From NCBI GenBank assembly GCA_907165065.1, contig OU015524.1:310001-374000 (forward strand): DNA of 64,000 nucleotides, read 5' to 3'. The notes below the pieces were generated by a model. It searched no databases. It was not told where the DNA came from and was given only the letters and a program-made list of their open reading frames with translations. The DNA is from Caprimulgus europaeus (lineage: Eukaryota; Chordata; Aves; Caprimulgiformes; Caprimulgidae). Below, piece by piece: positions 13,915 to 27,234 of this stretch. The position numbers were made by a program, and so were the translations under genes. Position 1 is the stretch's first letter; the number at the start of each line of letters is the position of its first letter.

Positions 13915-16900
13915 TTCAGCAATTATTTCTGCTTTGTAATACCTTTGCTACAGATAGACTCTTCTGGTCAGACGGCGCTGATGCTTTTCTGGTTGTTTTC
14001 AGTGTTGGCTCTGCCCAAGGTGGCCCCAGTGCTGCTGGTTTGGAATGAGGAACAGTGTCTGAATTAGTTTTTCTGTGACTTCATTTCTTTAAACCCCTGT
14101 ACCACTTCACAGCTGATATTGATGTGCTTTGCTTTCAGTCAGGCAAAACTACATGGAACCACCACTGTGTGTGTTGTCTGAGCAAGACCAAAAAAGGGCA
14201 GTTTGATTTTTCTCTGTCAGGTAGACAAAATGGGATGGGAGCCATCAGCAAGAGAGAGCTGTGAGTGCGCCCTGTCCTAGATCGGGTGCCTGTGAGGGAC
14301 AGGCTGCTTTCTACCTGATTTTTCCTTCTTGGAGCAGATCAGTAGTTGAGATCTCAGCAGTGGGCCCTCTCTTCTTCCCTCCCCTTCTCCTTTCCAGTAC
14401 CGGGATTGCCCAGAAGCAGTGCCTGGCAGGGAAGAATTACAGCTGCCTAGGTACAGTCCTTCTTCTCAGGGCTGGCATCCAGGGCAGCACAGCATAAATT
14501 TCCTGCTCTCTTTTCTTGCTGGGGAAAGCTTGTCAGATGTAAGGAGGAGAGTGCAGAAAGGCTGGGAACCGTGAATTTAACTTCCTTTATTTCAATAATA
14601 GTTACACCTAGAGTTCTCTGGTGGAGCAGTAGTCCAAGAACAGCCAAGATACCCGAGGGTCAGAGGTATCAGTGCTAAAACTGTGCACGATAGGAAGCAT
14701 TTCCTGCTTCCTTCTAAACATCCTAGCCATTTTGCTTTCTAGGTAAGCCTCTTCCATTTTAACAGGTTTTTCTACTTCCATGTAGCTGAACGCTGAATTT
14801 CTAAAAGTTATTTTCTAGTCCATGTCCTTTCAGGAAGGAAATGAAACAGGATTTCCTCTTTACTTTAGGTAGGATTGTCTATCTAATGGAGGCTGCCCAA
14901 TCTGCAGACAGGTGGTTATATAAGGTTTCACTCCACTTGCTGGGTTGTGTTTGTGATTCTGGTTTTACTTGTATGTATTTTTCACCAGCAATTTTATACA
15001 AATATTGCAAGTAGTGAAGTGCCTGTAATTCCTGAGATTCTCAGAGTCCCACTTTGTATTGGACCATATTTATATATCAAGGCAGTAGTAGAGCCTGTTC
15101 TAACTCTAAATAATCCTCCTCACTTGAATATTCAAGTGCTTTCTGGTAATTAGTTACTTTACATACTTGCTAATTTTTCTCTGAGGGCAGGAAGCTTTGC
15201 TTCTGTCTTACAGAAAGAACCTGAGCCACCAAGCTGAGTGCATTATTCCTCAGTGTTCAGTGCAGAGCCTGTGGCTGCTGAAATAGGAATTTGACTCAAG
15301 TATGAGTCCAGCTTTACAATGAGAATACTTCAGAGTAGCTACTGCTGGGGACACTTTGGGATTGTTTAGGTACAGGAGCCCTTCTGTTTTCATTCCATTT
15401 CATTATATGTGCTGTTTGTTTTGCTATTTGCTATTTTGCTCTAGCTCCCAGTCGGAGTAGACCTCCTGGAGAAGCTGGTGGTGGGGACGTGAGCCCTGCT
15501 GGGAGCTGCCTGCTGTGTGGTGGGTGCAGCGGGGTTACTGCTTCAGCAGCAGGAGCTGGTGAAAACCAGAGTGCTCCAGTGCTGGCCTGTGGTGCAAAAT
15601 CCTCATCCAAGCATGTGACATCTTAGGCCCTTTGCTGGTGTCTTGATTCCTCCTGCATGTACATTAATAAATTTTAAGAATTTACTGGAGAGCTTAGATT
15701 GTACCTGCAAATTGCTTTGTTTCTGCTGTTAATTTTTCACAATCCAGGCTGTTTGATCATGTCATATTTCAGGTATTGTCTCACTTAGCTGCCTTCCCGT
15801 CTGTCCCCCCAAATTTCGTTGAACATGCGTGAAAACTGTGTAAACTGTGCAATATCAGAGTTCCTCAAAGATCACTGGGGTATCTGGGAAAGAGCAGAAT
15901 GGTCTCAGTCAAACTTACGCATGACTGTCCATAAATCTGGTCATTGTTGTGCTAACTGTGATTGCTTTTGCTTCTGGTCAGACTGGAATACACTGGCTTT
16001 AAAAGTTTACTCTATAATATATTGTTTCTTTCTAAGTGGCCCTAGAAACTAACACTACACAGAAAATGAACAGTAAATACATGTTCTGTGTTTTCAGATA
16101 TCCTCAAAATTGCTGAGAGTCTTCGTTAATGGAAGGACATCAGGTTCAATATTTGGCTGGAATTGATCTGAATGGTTGATACTGAGATAAAAGAGAGAGA
16201 AAATAGCCTGACTACACTGAGAGAATGAGAGGGGTAATTGGACCACAGCTTGCAGTGGATGGTAGTGGTTAGCATGGCGAGATAGATTTCAAGCTGTAAC
16301 TCATCTGGCTATTTAGATTTTTATTTTTTTTCCCCCCTGTGTATTTTTGAGGCAGAGAGTAATGTGTCCAGCATGGAGGAAGGGCTGTTTCCTGGGCAGT
16401 CAGGTATATTGCCAGATGCTAGATGAAGGAAATACCTTATTACCCAGTTGGTAAAGAAGTCAGGTTTAGACATAAACCTGCTTTTTAAAGTGTGACCTAA
16501 ACCCAGATATAGTTGGAGGTTTAAGAGCTGAGGCTCTGAGGGTGGATAGGAAGCACAGGAGATTTGTGTGGCCAATGCCATGAGCTTTCATAAACTCATT
16601 TCTCCTGCCTGAGCTGTTTTGTTCTTCACATGTGTGGAGCTGATGCAAAATATTCTGCTTATTAGCCCCAAAATGCTCTCCATTCAGCCCTGAAAATCAG
16701 ATCCAAAGGACCATAAAGATTTTGATGAAATCTCCTTATCCTTTTATATACACTTAAAAAGAGGTCTTTCTTTGAATGCTTTGATTTTTAAGTTTGTGGT
16801 TTTGTATTATGTATTGTACACAATGGAATTGCAAAAGTGGAAATGAAATGCTTTGATTTAATTGATATTAAATGTTTCAATTAACTTAAAAAAAAAAAGA

Positions 16901-18342
16901 CTTGTTAGGAAATAAATTAAAACTCACATTCTCATTTTTGGAATGTGACTAAATTCTAAACTTCCAGAATTCACTGTGACTCTTCCCACACCCCTCCACT
17001 TGTATTTGTGGAACTGCACCTGATATAGTGATAGATTTAATGAAACAGGAGATAATTTCATAGAAGGAAAATTGTATTTGTGAACCATATGTATGTGTAT
17101 ACAGGAACAGAATCTGTGTTATGTCAGCAAGATCCTGCTACCCTTATTCAGCCCGGGTTTTCACAGTGAATATTGTATCTAGCCATCAGTCTCAGATTTT
17201 CAGTAAAGAACTTTGAACTCTATTAAGAGGTTTGCGTTATTATGAAGTGTAGATAATAAACAGGAGAGGAACAGGGCTGTCATGGCTATTCTGGAATATC
17301 TTTTTTAAGTAGTTATTTTACATGCAGGGCAGTCAAACCTTTAAAGTTGAAGTGTTCACAGAATTAACTGATAACTTCCTAACGAGCTGCTTTTTTTTTT
17401 TTTTCTCCAAAGAGAATCTTAGTTTTAAAATACAAGATTCCTCGCTTGGATTTAAACATTCAACCAGAATTTCCCTATTAAGTTGGAATGAGGAAAAAAC
17501 TGTGGAATTAGAGATGTGAGTGGCACTTTCTACTGTGCTGCTGGAGGTGGGCTGCTGTTCTCCTGGCACCGTGCCTTTTCGCCTTCTCCGAGCTGAACGT
17601 CCGCCGGCCTCCCAGGCGCTCTCTGCCAGTCCTGTGGAGAGAGATGCATTTAGTAACGGACATGCATCTCCCTTCCCTGGCACCTGCCTTAGGTGGGGCT
17701 GGAAAGCCCTGGGGAGGTGTTTGCTGCCTGAATGTCTTAAGACAGTAAAGCTGTACAAGACTCTTTCCACCCAGACTTTGTGAGCTGGCCGTTTTCTTAA
17801 GTGTGTTCCATTTCCTGGTGTCCAGAAGGAATTCCTAATCCCGTATCTTTCAGAGAGTGGAAATCTCTCTGCTTTCTGCCTTACTGCTTACAGCGTCAGC
17901 TTGGGTGCGTTATGACAGCTCAGACAAGCACTTGTGTAACACCTCACTGCTGAAGGATGGTTTGTGGTAGCTTCCAATCAATTGCAGTTCATTTTGTCCT
18001 TTTATTCTGGCTTTTTCGGGAAATAATCCTGATGTGATTTGGGAAGCCCTTCAGAAAATTGGCGCTGTTGACCTTAAACATAGGGTGAAATAGTACCAGG
18101 AGTGTACAAGAGAAGTCACGCGTTGCAGACCTGCAGCAGATAACTGTAATGCTGCTGGGTAAGCTTTTCAGAAGTGACTTAGCAGTGACATTCTGAAGAG
18201 TGATTTGAGCCCTTTGGCGTAACTCTCACAAGTCTTATTGCAGACTCCCGAGTCACTTCACAGGTAAACGTTTTCCATGTCATCCTTATTAGTAGCCAGT
18301 ACCTCCATGACATATATATTTTTCTCTCTCTCTCTTCCTCAG

Positions 18343-18447
18343 CTGCCTTTTTTAGATACTGGATACTTCTTTTATCACAATGGCATTGCCAAGGCCAGGA
18401 GAAGACGCAGTCTGCAACACAAGCTTCATCTGGAAAAGGATTCCCGG
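18343..18447 (+). CDS. PCSK2: PCSK2 exon 2: propeptide segment with tetra-arginine site
   Basis: This exon encodes 35 codons of the prohormone convertase 2 propeptide, starting LPFLDTGYFFYHNG and ending LEKDSR. PC2 cleaves proglucagon, POMC, proenkephalin and other prohormones at dibasic sites in secretory granules; its propeptide acts as folding chaperone and inhibitor. The acceptor is a long CT tract ending CCTCAG (to 18342) and the donor is GTAAGT at 18448. Both ends are phase 0, so it joins directly to the next exon. Arg-Arg-Arg-Arg-Ser lies at codons 18397-18411, where the human protein, from memory, has Lys-Arg-Arg-Arg-Ser, the internal propeptide cleavage site. By human numbering this is about residues 60-94. 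Against remembered human sequence about two thirds of residues match, lower than in the later exons. The frame stays open upstream of the acceptor, so the exon start rests on the splice site and family alignment. Exon numbers assume the human gene structure. Confidence 0.93.
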
Positions 18448-18547
18448 GTAAGTGTTTCATCATTGTGTGCACCTACCATGTTTTCTTTGTGACACAGACT
18501 ATTTTTTGAGTGATCAAGGTGACAATTAAATCTGTAGTTGTGGCTAT

Positions 18548-18573
18548 GTTTGTTTGTTTGTTTGTTTGTTTTT
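18548..18573. repeat. TTTG microsatellite
   Basis: About six tandem GTTT/TTTG units ending in a short T run, 100 bp downstream of the exon 2 donor. Confidence 0.93.
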
Positions 18574-20272
18574 CCCCTGTGCTTGTTTCAAGCTTGATGA
18601 CTGCCCTGTGCACGCACCTCCCAGACAGCTGCTCTCTCACTACTACAGACAAATACTCTGACATTGTCTGGGACCTGTCCTCTCTCCAGGATGACCCAGT
18701 GATGCCACAGTCTCCCCCAGATGCTAAAAAGAGTATCTGCTGCCAAACTGCAGTATTTTTTTAGAGGTTCTTGCTCACAGGCTGCAAGTGGTGAGCTCAG
18801 TTTTCAGAAGCATAAGCCCCTCTGACAGGAGGGAAAGGCCTCTTTTCCAGAAGGCAATGAGCTGGGACTAGCAAATTATTTTTTCTTTTCTTTGGAGTTT
18901 TTACACCAGTTAATACACTGGGCTGGAGTGGAGCTAGGTAGCACAACAAATGTATTTATTGCCCAACAAAAGTAGATAAGCCTGAGGAATGATATCATGA
19001 CAGCAAATGGATTATTTTTTAATCCTTCAGTAGGATTTAAACTCTCTGTGCTGTGAGCAAAAGAAGAGGGGGGAACAATTTTGTTCCAGATAGAATTTTA
19101 TTGCCAGATATTATATGGTATTGGAACACCTATGAAAATTAAAAACTGAGTAAGAAGAAAAGAAAAATAGGTTAAATAAAATTGAAATTGTTGTTGTCAC
19201 ACCAGAGCAAGCAAGGTCCGGTGAATTCGCAGCTTAATTTTCCTACTTCTGCAGAAGTTTCAAATGGCTCTGGGCCCAGGTCTGACTGGGATGCTCATAG
19301 CTGGTCACTCCTGCAGCTGGGAGCCATGCGAGTGAACCACACAGGTTACAGGTGCTGCATGCCCCCATCACTTCATCCTGAGGTGCTGAAGGCTGGCAGG
19401 TTCCCTGGGGCAGCTGCTCTCCCAGTGCTCTGAGGTACCTCTTCCTGGCCTCCTCCTCTAAAGCTGGTGCCAGGTACAGGTGAGGGGCTATGAGGAAGAG
19501 ACCCATTCAGCCTGCCTTGAATAGAAATTCTCAGGCTTCCTTTGTTTTGTTTACCAAGCAGGGATCAGAAAGGAAACAGTTCAGAAACCATCTATAGTTA
19601 GTGGATCTTAAAAAAAAATGTTCTGAGAGAGTTGTCTTCCTTTTCCCTGAACCACCCTGATCTTGTTAAAAGCTTTTTCAGAAAAGGGATACAACTAAGT
19701 GAGTGCATTGCAAACTAGTGACTGAGTACAGTCATTGTGCAGGTGACTCTATGCTGGAAGTAAATATTTCTGTAAACCCCTAAAAACTTTACAAATACCT
19801 ATGATATTTGTGTGAATCCACTGATTCTCATTGCGGCTGTAGGACATGGCTGAACGTTCCCATGCTAATTCCGGACTGGCTCTTGCAGTGACTGCCTCCA
19901 GTGTAAGTGTTTGCAGTGCTAGTGAGAACAGCTTACATGAACCTGCCGTGTTCAGAGGTGCTCTTTTGTAGTCATCTGATACGTGTGGTCTCTGGACTCT
20001 TGGTTGGATCCTGCCACATGCAATGAAATCTCCTTCTTGCTGTTAATCTCCACTTCTTGTGGTGCTGCGTACCAGTGGCTCAGCTCTCCTTGGCTCCTTC
20101 CTTTGATCTCAGGAAATAAAATTCTGTGTTTATATACCTGAGAATATCTCCCACGTGAGGAAAAGAATGATCCTGGGTGTGTCCTTACCTCATGGATTGC
20201 ACTGGGGGATGACAGAGGGATGGAAGCAACATTTCATTTCCACATGTAACGTGACATTTTTTTTTTTTCTAG

Positions 20273-20330
20273 CTCTTACTCAGTCCTCTTGGATAATCTT
20301 ACTCTTACTCAGTCCTCTTGGATAATCCTT
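20273..20330. repeat. 29-bp tandem duplication
   Basis: Two adjacent 29-bp copies begin CTCTTACTCAGTCCTCTTGG (20273 and 20302) and match at about 27 of 29 positions. A run of T precedes them at about 20258-20269, and a partial AGCTCTTA echo follows. Confidence 0.93.
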
Positions 20331-21892
20331 GAGCTCTTATGATACCATATAGGTTGGTTGCTTTTTGTAATACAGTTTGAGAGCAATTAAAATAATTACT
20401 CTTATTTCCCTTCTTTCTTTTATTTGTGGGCTTTGGAGAAGTCATTAAGATTCCTGTCATATTTGCGTATAAGTGGAAACATGAGTTGTGTTGACAGTAC
20501 TTAATTTCAAACTCCAAAAATAATTTCTAAATTTAATGGCAGCTTTCTAGACCATTTACATTCAATTTTACCTAGCAACAGATGTCAGCACTGTCATGGT
20601 TAATATGTTAACGCATGGAGCCAGAAGAAAATATTCCTGTTGTCAGGCCAGCCAGGAAGCAAACTTCCATCACAGGGCTGTACCAGTCTCTCGGGAACCA
20701 TCGTGGTAAATGCTGTAGTCTCTTAGCCCTACCCAAATGCTGTGAGAAAGCGGGCTGCAGTTATTCTGGATACTTTTCACTTTTAAGGAGATTACAATTC
20801 CTAGCTAATTTTAATTATTAGTTGAAAAGCAACACAGATGTTCACTCAATTAATTAATGTTCTTTAATCAAGTAAGTCCCTTGAGGAGCTGTGTCAGTTT
20901 TTCAAGAGTCTGGGGAGACTGATGGCAGAGCACTATGCAAACAGGTTACTGCGACATTTTTATGCTTTGCATGTCTTAAAATGCTTGAAAAAGCTTTGTT
21001 GTGTAAAATTTATGTTTTTACCAAAATAATTTGGAGATATGCTAAACATATACAGTGATTGTGTGATAAACATCATCACTGTCGAGGGAGTGGGAATGGA
21101 ACATTATTAAGATGCCTTCCTAGAGATCCAGCAATAACTGAATCTTTGTTCTGAGGCACAACCCCGAATATGACTTTTTTTGACGTTATTTAATAGTCAG
21201 TGTTGCTGAAGCCTGAAGCGGCACTGGCAGCAGGTGGAGGCAGGTAAGAGTGTCCTGTAGTGTGTCATGCTGAACTCAGACGTGCAGGCGCGTGGAGCAC
21301 TGTGGCTTTTCCTGTCAGTGCAGTCCTCTCAGGGATCCTCACTGCCAGGATGGCAAACGCCACAGTGAATTGAACTGCTTCAAATGGAGACTGTTTAGTT
21401 ATTGAAATCACATTCTCTGAAGTACAGAGAACCTTCCAGGAGAGGTTTTCTCAGAAACAACTCTTGTGTTGGTTGCAAATTTTCATGATTTCCAGGTGCC
21501 CTTGTGTTTTGTTATTTTACCATATGTACCTTTGGGCTAAAAAAAAAGTCCTTTTAACATTTTTACATTTTAAAGCTGGAATTTTTAATGAGATAAGACA
21601 TAGCAGCAAGATATCCAGTATAACTGCATTTTCATCTGCCCTTATCTGTTAATTGCTTCAGCTGAAATTAGACCAAAAGGTTGGCCGTTAGGCTTGGTTT
21701 GCCTTGGGAACCTTCCCTGAAGTCGCTGCTGTACTTTACCCTGGAGCTGCAGGCAGGGAGGCAGTCCTTGCCCTGACTGTGGGGAAGAGGAAACAGCAGG
21801 GTGACAGCGGAGGGCAGGGGCCCCAAGTGACATAAAGCCAATGAGGAGTCTTGAGTAGGATGGGACCTGACATCAGCGTGAAGGTGAGGAGA

Positions 21893-22250
21893 GAATCATA
21901 GAGCGGTTTGGGTTGGAAGGGACCCTCAAAGGCCATCTAGTCCAACGTCCTGCAGTGAGCAGGGACATCTTCACTAGAGCAGGTTGTTCAGAGCTCTGTC
22001 CAGCCTGACCTGGAATATCTCCAGGGATTCTGAGCAACCTGTTCCAGTGAACCACCACCCTCATACTGAAGAACTTTTTCCTAATATCCAACCTAAATTG
22101 ACCCTTTTCTAGTTTAAAACCATTACGCCTCATCCTATTGCTACCTGCCCTTGGGAACAGTTCTTCCTCAGCTTTCTTAGGGGTACCTTCTGGGTACTGG
22201 AAGGCTGCTATGAAGTCCTGCCTTCTCTTGGGGGGACAGGCTGGAACATG
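21893..22250 (-). mobile_element. CR1 LINE 3' fragment
   Basis: On the plus strand it begins AATCATAGAG and continues GGTTTGGGTTGGAAGGGACC, the reverse complement of the CR1 3' end, so the element reads right to left. The minus strand translates to a CR1 ORF2 C-terminal signature, RRNGFKLEKG followed by RLDIRKKFF, near 22100. The far end fades around CAGGCTGGAACA. Its 3' region differs from the copies at 23487 and 53411, suggesting a separate subfamily. It is 5'-truncated, as usual for CR1. Confidence 0.93.
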
Positions 22251-23486
22251 AGCCCAGAGTCAGAAAAAAGATTGAGCGATTGGGCATGAAGCCAGCCCAC
22301 GAGGTCATAAGGACATGGAGAAGCACAGGGATAGACTGCAGAGATGGGAAACAGGGTGTCCACTTTGACATCAAAGCGTGCTGCCTCCTGAGTGCAGATC
22401 ACAACTCAACCTTACAGCTAGGTGACCTTCTCCAAGGGAGACTTTACTGTGAGCAGGAGGAAATCCAGCTTCTGTGAGAGCAAACTTTGGTTTTAAGTAT
22501 GAGGAGCAGTGGTACGTTTCATCAACGTGATTACTCTGCAAAAGTAAATCAGAAATACGGAGGACTTTGTACTGTCTTATTTGTTAGGTTTCCTGTCTCT
22601 GAAAGTACAGTAGAAGCAGGATGGAAAGCAGAGATCTTTCCTGCTCTGCCATAGCTAAAAGAAAGCCATGGGATTTGCTTTATTTCGATTTTCAAAGCTG
22701 ACTTAGATGCTGGCCTTCTCTGGAGAGACTCAGCTGTATTAATAAATGTTTTGAAAAGTGGCCGCATAACTAAAAGGGAAGAAAAAAAAGCATGGTCGTT
22801 ACGTTACCTTTCAGAGCAATACTTTTGCATTTTTGCTGTTGTTAGGTATTTTCTGTTAGTAAATAGTATTCCACTGAAGGAGCAAGAGTTGAAACACAGT
22901 TTGTTCTCTCAAAGATTATTTAGCCTTCTTTCAAGTTTTAGATAAAACTGTTTTCCTCCCACACAGTCTCTCCTGTCAGACAGCTGCCAAGATTAATCCC
23001 ACTCAAGAAAGAGGCTTTAATATACGGAGAAGAGCTGAGTCTCATTACTGATACCTATATGTGAGTGCATCTGTGTTGGTGTTGGGGGAATAAATAAATA
23101 TGTGCAGAGAGGGGAGGATGAAATGAAAATCTTCCACTGAGAGTGAGTGAGTTTGGCACTTAGATGAAGACTTGTTTGGAAATAAGCATCCCAGTGATAG
23201 CAATTGTTATGTTGCAGAATGGGATTAGAAATGGAGACTTGACTGATACCCATGCTGGTACAGGAGTCTGGGGAGGGCAGGTGGAGCTTCTTCAAGGCAT
23301 AGTCTCTAGGTGCCCATGGTTAACAGTACTCCCCAACTGCTTGTGTCATGGGACTAGGGAAGAAAAGGGTGCTGTAAATGCAGAGGATGTAAACTTTTAA
23401 TTAATTAGATCAAAATCTTCCATATCCTTCCTTGCCTTGGATTCCTCCCATGCCTGGTTTGTGGTTGGACCATTGCAACCTATGAA

Positions 23487-23918
23487 TAATAGAATCATAG
23501 AATGGTCTGGGTTGGAAGGAACCTTAAAGCTCATCCAGTCCCAACCCCCCTGCCAGCAGCAGGGACACCTTCCACTAGACCAGGTTACTCAGAGCCTCAT
23601 CCAGCCTGGCCGAGAACACTTCCAGGGAGGAGCAGCCACAGCTTCTCTGGGCAACCTGGGACAGTGTCTGACCACCCTCACACCAAAGAATTTCTTCCTC
23701 ACATCTCATCTCAATCTCCCCTCTTCCAGTTTCAAGCCATCACCCCTTGTTCTGTCACTCCTTGCCCTTGTCCAAAGTCCCTCCCCAGCCTTCCTGGAGC
23801 CCCTTCAGGTACTAGGAGGCCACTAGAAGGTCTCCCTGGAGCCTTCTCTTTTCCAGGCTGAACAGCCCCAACTCTCTCAGCCTGTCCTCGTCGGAGGGGT
23901 GCTCCAGCCCTTAGGGAT
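23487..23918 (-). mobile_element. CR1 LINE 3' fragment
   Basis: It starts AATAGAATCATAGAATGG (reverse complement of the ATTCTATGATTCTATT tail), followed by the TCTGGGTTGGAAGGAACC block and the AGGCTGAACAGCCCCAACTC block near 23857. It is closely related to the copies at 42952 and 53411, sharing the CAGGGACACCTTCCACTA block. The plus-strand open frames of about 120-130 codons across it are antisense shadows of the element. Confidence 0.95.
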
Positions 23919-26900
23919 TGCTGAGGGAGAGGTGCCCTGTGATGCTAGGCAGGGGGTTGCCCAGTGCCATTAGAGCTGGATGTTTCATTATGGATGGTGA
24001 GAAGAGCCGGCAGCTTGGGAAGAGCAGGGCTGCTTAGCAAGCAGCGGCTCTTGGCAGTGGCACTGTAATGTAAATCAATTCTCAGTGCCCTTTCAGGCAG
24101 TGTTAATGACAGGCTGGAGATCAATTAAAAGTGGAGCCTTTCGCCTCGCTCCCTTAGATGCTAGCACAGATCTTCCCCATTGCAAAAGTGAAAAATCTTT
24201 CCTGATAAGAAGGAAATTCATGTCATAGTGGTGGTGACAGACTTCCCAGTGAAGCCTATTTAGTGTTCTCTCCTAGTATATGTGGTCGTGGGGCTGGCAT
24301 GCTGGTAGGATTATGCCCAGGAAAAGTTTGGAGCTGCCATCAGTTTTATGAGAGGATAGGGCATCATTACGTGAGCATGGGTGTTATCCTTTTGGAAGGA
24401 AATGGAACATTAAGTAATAAAAGCTCTGCTTAAGTACTTGTAAAAAATATTGAACAGCCAAGGAAAACTCATTAGAAGCAACATCCTCTTTCCAATGCTG
24501 AAAATAAACCCCAACCACGCTCAAACCTACACATGGCTGGTTGAAAGCTGCATTGCCAGCTTGTTCACCAAACAAGAATTGAAGACCTTTTTTTCATCAA
24601 TTACTCTGACAAAATGAAGCATATTGTACAGAAAACAGGCAGTGTCTTCCACGAACAGAAGCCTCATTTATCTGTTTCCAGGATAAGTTGTTTTATGCTT
24701 TATCCAGTTCATTTGAGGAGGGGGTTCCAAGAGTCTGTTGCAGTTCACAGAGGGAGGGCTGTTCTTGTATTACAACTTTTTCAGCTTGATATAATCTTGA
24801 ACTATATTGGTTTTACTTTCCCATACTACTCGGGGCCCTTTTCAAAGATTTTGTATTTCTAATTCATAATGAAGCCAGTTGGTAAGCATTATAAGAAAAA
24901 AATCCCTTGATTTTCTTGAGGAAGCTCTAGTGAGCTGTGTGTATTAGATCATCTGATAATTGATCTGGTGTATGTCTTATTACTGAGAGAATTGAACACT
25001 TAAATGAATTGTTTTGCTTTTATGATATTTAGACCCTTTGCAGATGTTGTTTAAATGTACAGATTCATGAGTAGGGTTATCTGAGAAGATGAAAAGGAAG
25101 AAGCAACAGAGATTCCAGCACAGTGTTAAAAAAGTCAGATGCAGTTAGTTGGTTCATGGGAAGGTGGAATTCAACTTGCACTTCCCATGTGGGAAGAGAA
25201 AGGGTCATATAGCCAGTAGGACAAAGTAATCGTAGGAAATATGCTACATGTTGTATGATCTTTGTAATTCCAAAAATAAATCAAAGGGGCAGCAAAGAGC
25301 AGATTTAAGTGTCTGCTAGGTCAGGAGGAAGGTTTTCCCACTACTTGCCCCTCTTGCACTGCTGAGCGCAGTAAGGGAGTACGCTGTGCCTCCAGAATGC
25401 GAAGGAGAAACTGGTCTGTAGGGCGTGGAATTGTTTGTCTGTGATGACATCAGAAGAAAGATGTTGGAAATCCAGTGATGCAGCAAGTTTGGTTCATGAC
25501 TCTACTATAAATAATATAGTAGCCTGGCTGTTGTCACTGCAGATGATTACCACGTTCCCTGTGATTGCTTTTCAAAAACTGAATCTGGGGGATTCCTATT
25601 TCTGGTTGTCTGAGGCTTTTGTAGACTCTGTGCATGCACAGCAAGGGTTGGTGGAGACGAACAGCTCACAGAAAACCCTTCCCAGCTGGGTTTTGCATAG
25701 TTGACCAACAGTGACTTCAACTGTAAATCACTTAGCTGCTGTTTAATTGAGACATCATGATTATTGCATAGTAGTCAATTTCTGCAATAAAAGGAATTCT
25801 CTGCTATAAAAAAAGAAAAAGATGATATAAAAAGTGAGGCCTAGAGTCACCCTGATCCTTAAGATGTCACTTAGGTTGACATAGGTGGCCCCCCACTTCA
25901 GGGTGCGTATGTTAATCATACTTACTGAAGAATTTCCCAGTTTCCAAGTTTGAATTCCTGATGTCAAGTGCAGCATTGCTGGTTTGTATTTGGACTGTTT
26001 ATGTATATTGTATTTGTGACATACAGTTCTAACGTGAAATATCACAACACTATTGAGTATGGAAAATTCAATATTTCACATAATTTACTAGTGGAGCAAA
26101 TGGAGTTATAACCAGCACAATGTAAAAGCTAAGCTGAATCAATGTATTTTTTCTATTTGTAACTAGAAAGACAGCTACAGGGAGGAAAAAAACCCAATCC
26201 ATCAACATCAGCATTAAAGAATGTTGGAAATCTTGTATAGCTATATTATATGCAAAAGCACCATCAGCTGCACATAATAAAATAACAGACTATCAAAATG
26301 GCATCAAACAAACATACATGTCTCTTATAGAACTAGTGTATAGCTAAAATTACAGAGTAAGCTAAAACTATTTCTATTAGGAAAATAAATGTAAATGAAT
26401 GTACTGCACGGTGATAGGTTGCTGAATGAAGCCAGTGCTGTGCAGATTCATGTAGAAATTTCCAAACCCAGAAGTACTGCCACCCTGCAGTCCACGTGGT
26501 CAGGTGGTGGTGAGGTTAAACAGCGATCATAGCTGACTCGGTTGTGTCCGATTGCTCCCTGGGGACCTGGGGTGGTTCAAATGACCTCTTGAAGTTACTT
26601 GAAGTCACATACCGTATCATTTTCCTGTTGCTGAACCTGATACTTGGTATAAGGTGGGGTAAGGCAGGAAAATGAGCCTCATCCTTCAAAAATACTTGTA
26701 ACCGTGTGGAAGTTCAGTAGTTCTGCAAAAACCTGTTGAGACAGCTGAGCACATTCAGCCTGCACACTGTTGCCTGTAAATAGCTGACCTGGCTTTAGCT
26801 AAGCTGCTGCTTTATTGTTGATGTCTGTTCTCCTGACTGCAGCATCGCTCCCCAGTTTTTTCCTGTCTCCCTCGTGTTTCCTGCTTGATTAATAGTCTCT

Positions 26901-26969
26901 GTTTTGTGGAGCAGGCCTTGCCTTCATTATTTGTCTGTGCAATTTCCAGCCTTTAATCTTCAGTGGAGT

Positions 26970-27234
26970 CTGTTTAATGGCCTCAAGTTGCGCCAAGAGC
27001 AGTTGAGATGGGATGTGAGGAAGAAATTCTTTGCTGAAAGGGTTCTGAGGCATTGGAAGGGGTTGCCCAGGGCAGTGGTGGAGTCCCCATCCCTGGAGGG
27101 ATTGAAGAGTCGTGTAGACACAGTGCTGAGGGACATGGTTTAGTCAGGGACTTGTCAGTGTGAGGTCAGTGACTGGGACTCGATGATCTTAAAGGTCTTT
27201 TCTAATGTAGGCAATTCTGTGTGTAATATTATGA
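26970..27234 (+). mobile_element. CR1 LINE 3' fragment with ORF2 C-terminus
   Basis: The plus strand encodes the CR1 ORF2 tail: [19 protein letters not shown], then [20 protein letters not shown], ending DMV-stop near 27143. The 3' UTR follows, with GACTCGATGATCTTAAAGGT and a decayed ATTCTGTG-type end near 27230. It is one of two CR1 fragments in the same orientation as PCSK2. Confidence 0.92.

Larger units (their letters stand above)
1..18342 (+). other. PCSK2: 3' part of PCSK2 intron 1
   Basis: The exon at 18343 opens in phase 0 with an AG acceptor, so at least one coding exon (signal peptide and first half of the propeptide) lies upstream. I looked for that exon (PVFTNHFLVEL-like coding sequence) and for a CpG-island promoter and saw neither, so this stretch is best read as intron. 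It is A+T-rich with many stops in all frames. I note two perfect palindromes (4178-4205, 10900-10921), a dispersed repeat word at 3-30 and 9192-9219, an imperfect TG-rich repeat near 2650, and short homopolymer T runs near 1685 and 17390. I recognise no CR1 element here. Confidence 0.8.

Noticed and set aside
1-18342. PCSK2 first coding exon or promoter within the window
   Set aside because: I found no signal-peptide exon, no PVFTNHFLVEL-like coding sequence and no CpG island; it most likely lies upstream of the window.
23437-23861. Plus-strand open frames of 119 and 129 codons
   Set aside because: They lie across a minus-strand CR1 3' region and are antisense shadows of it; the same applies to 42969-43211 and 53891-54370.
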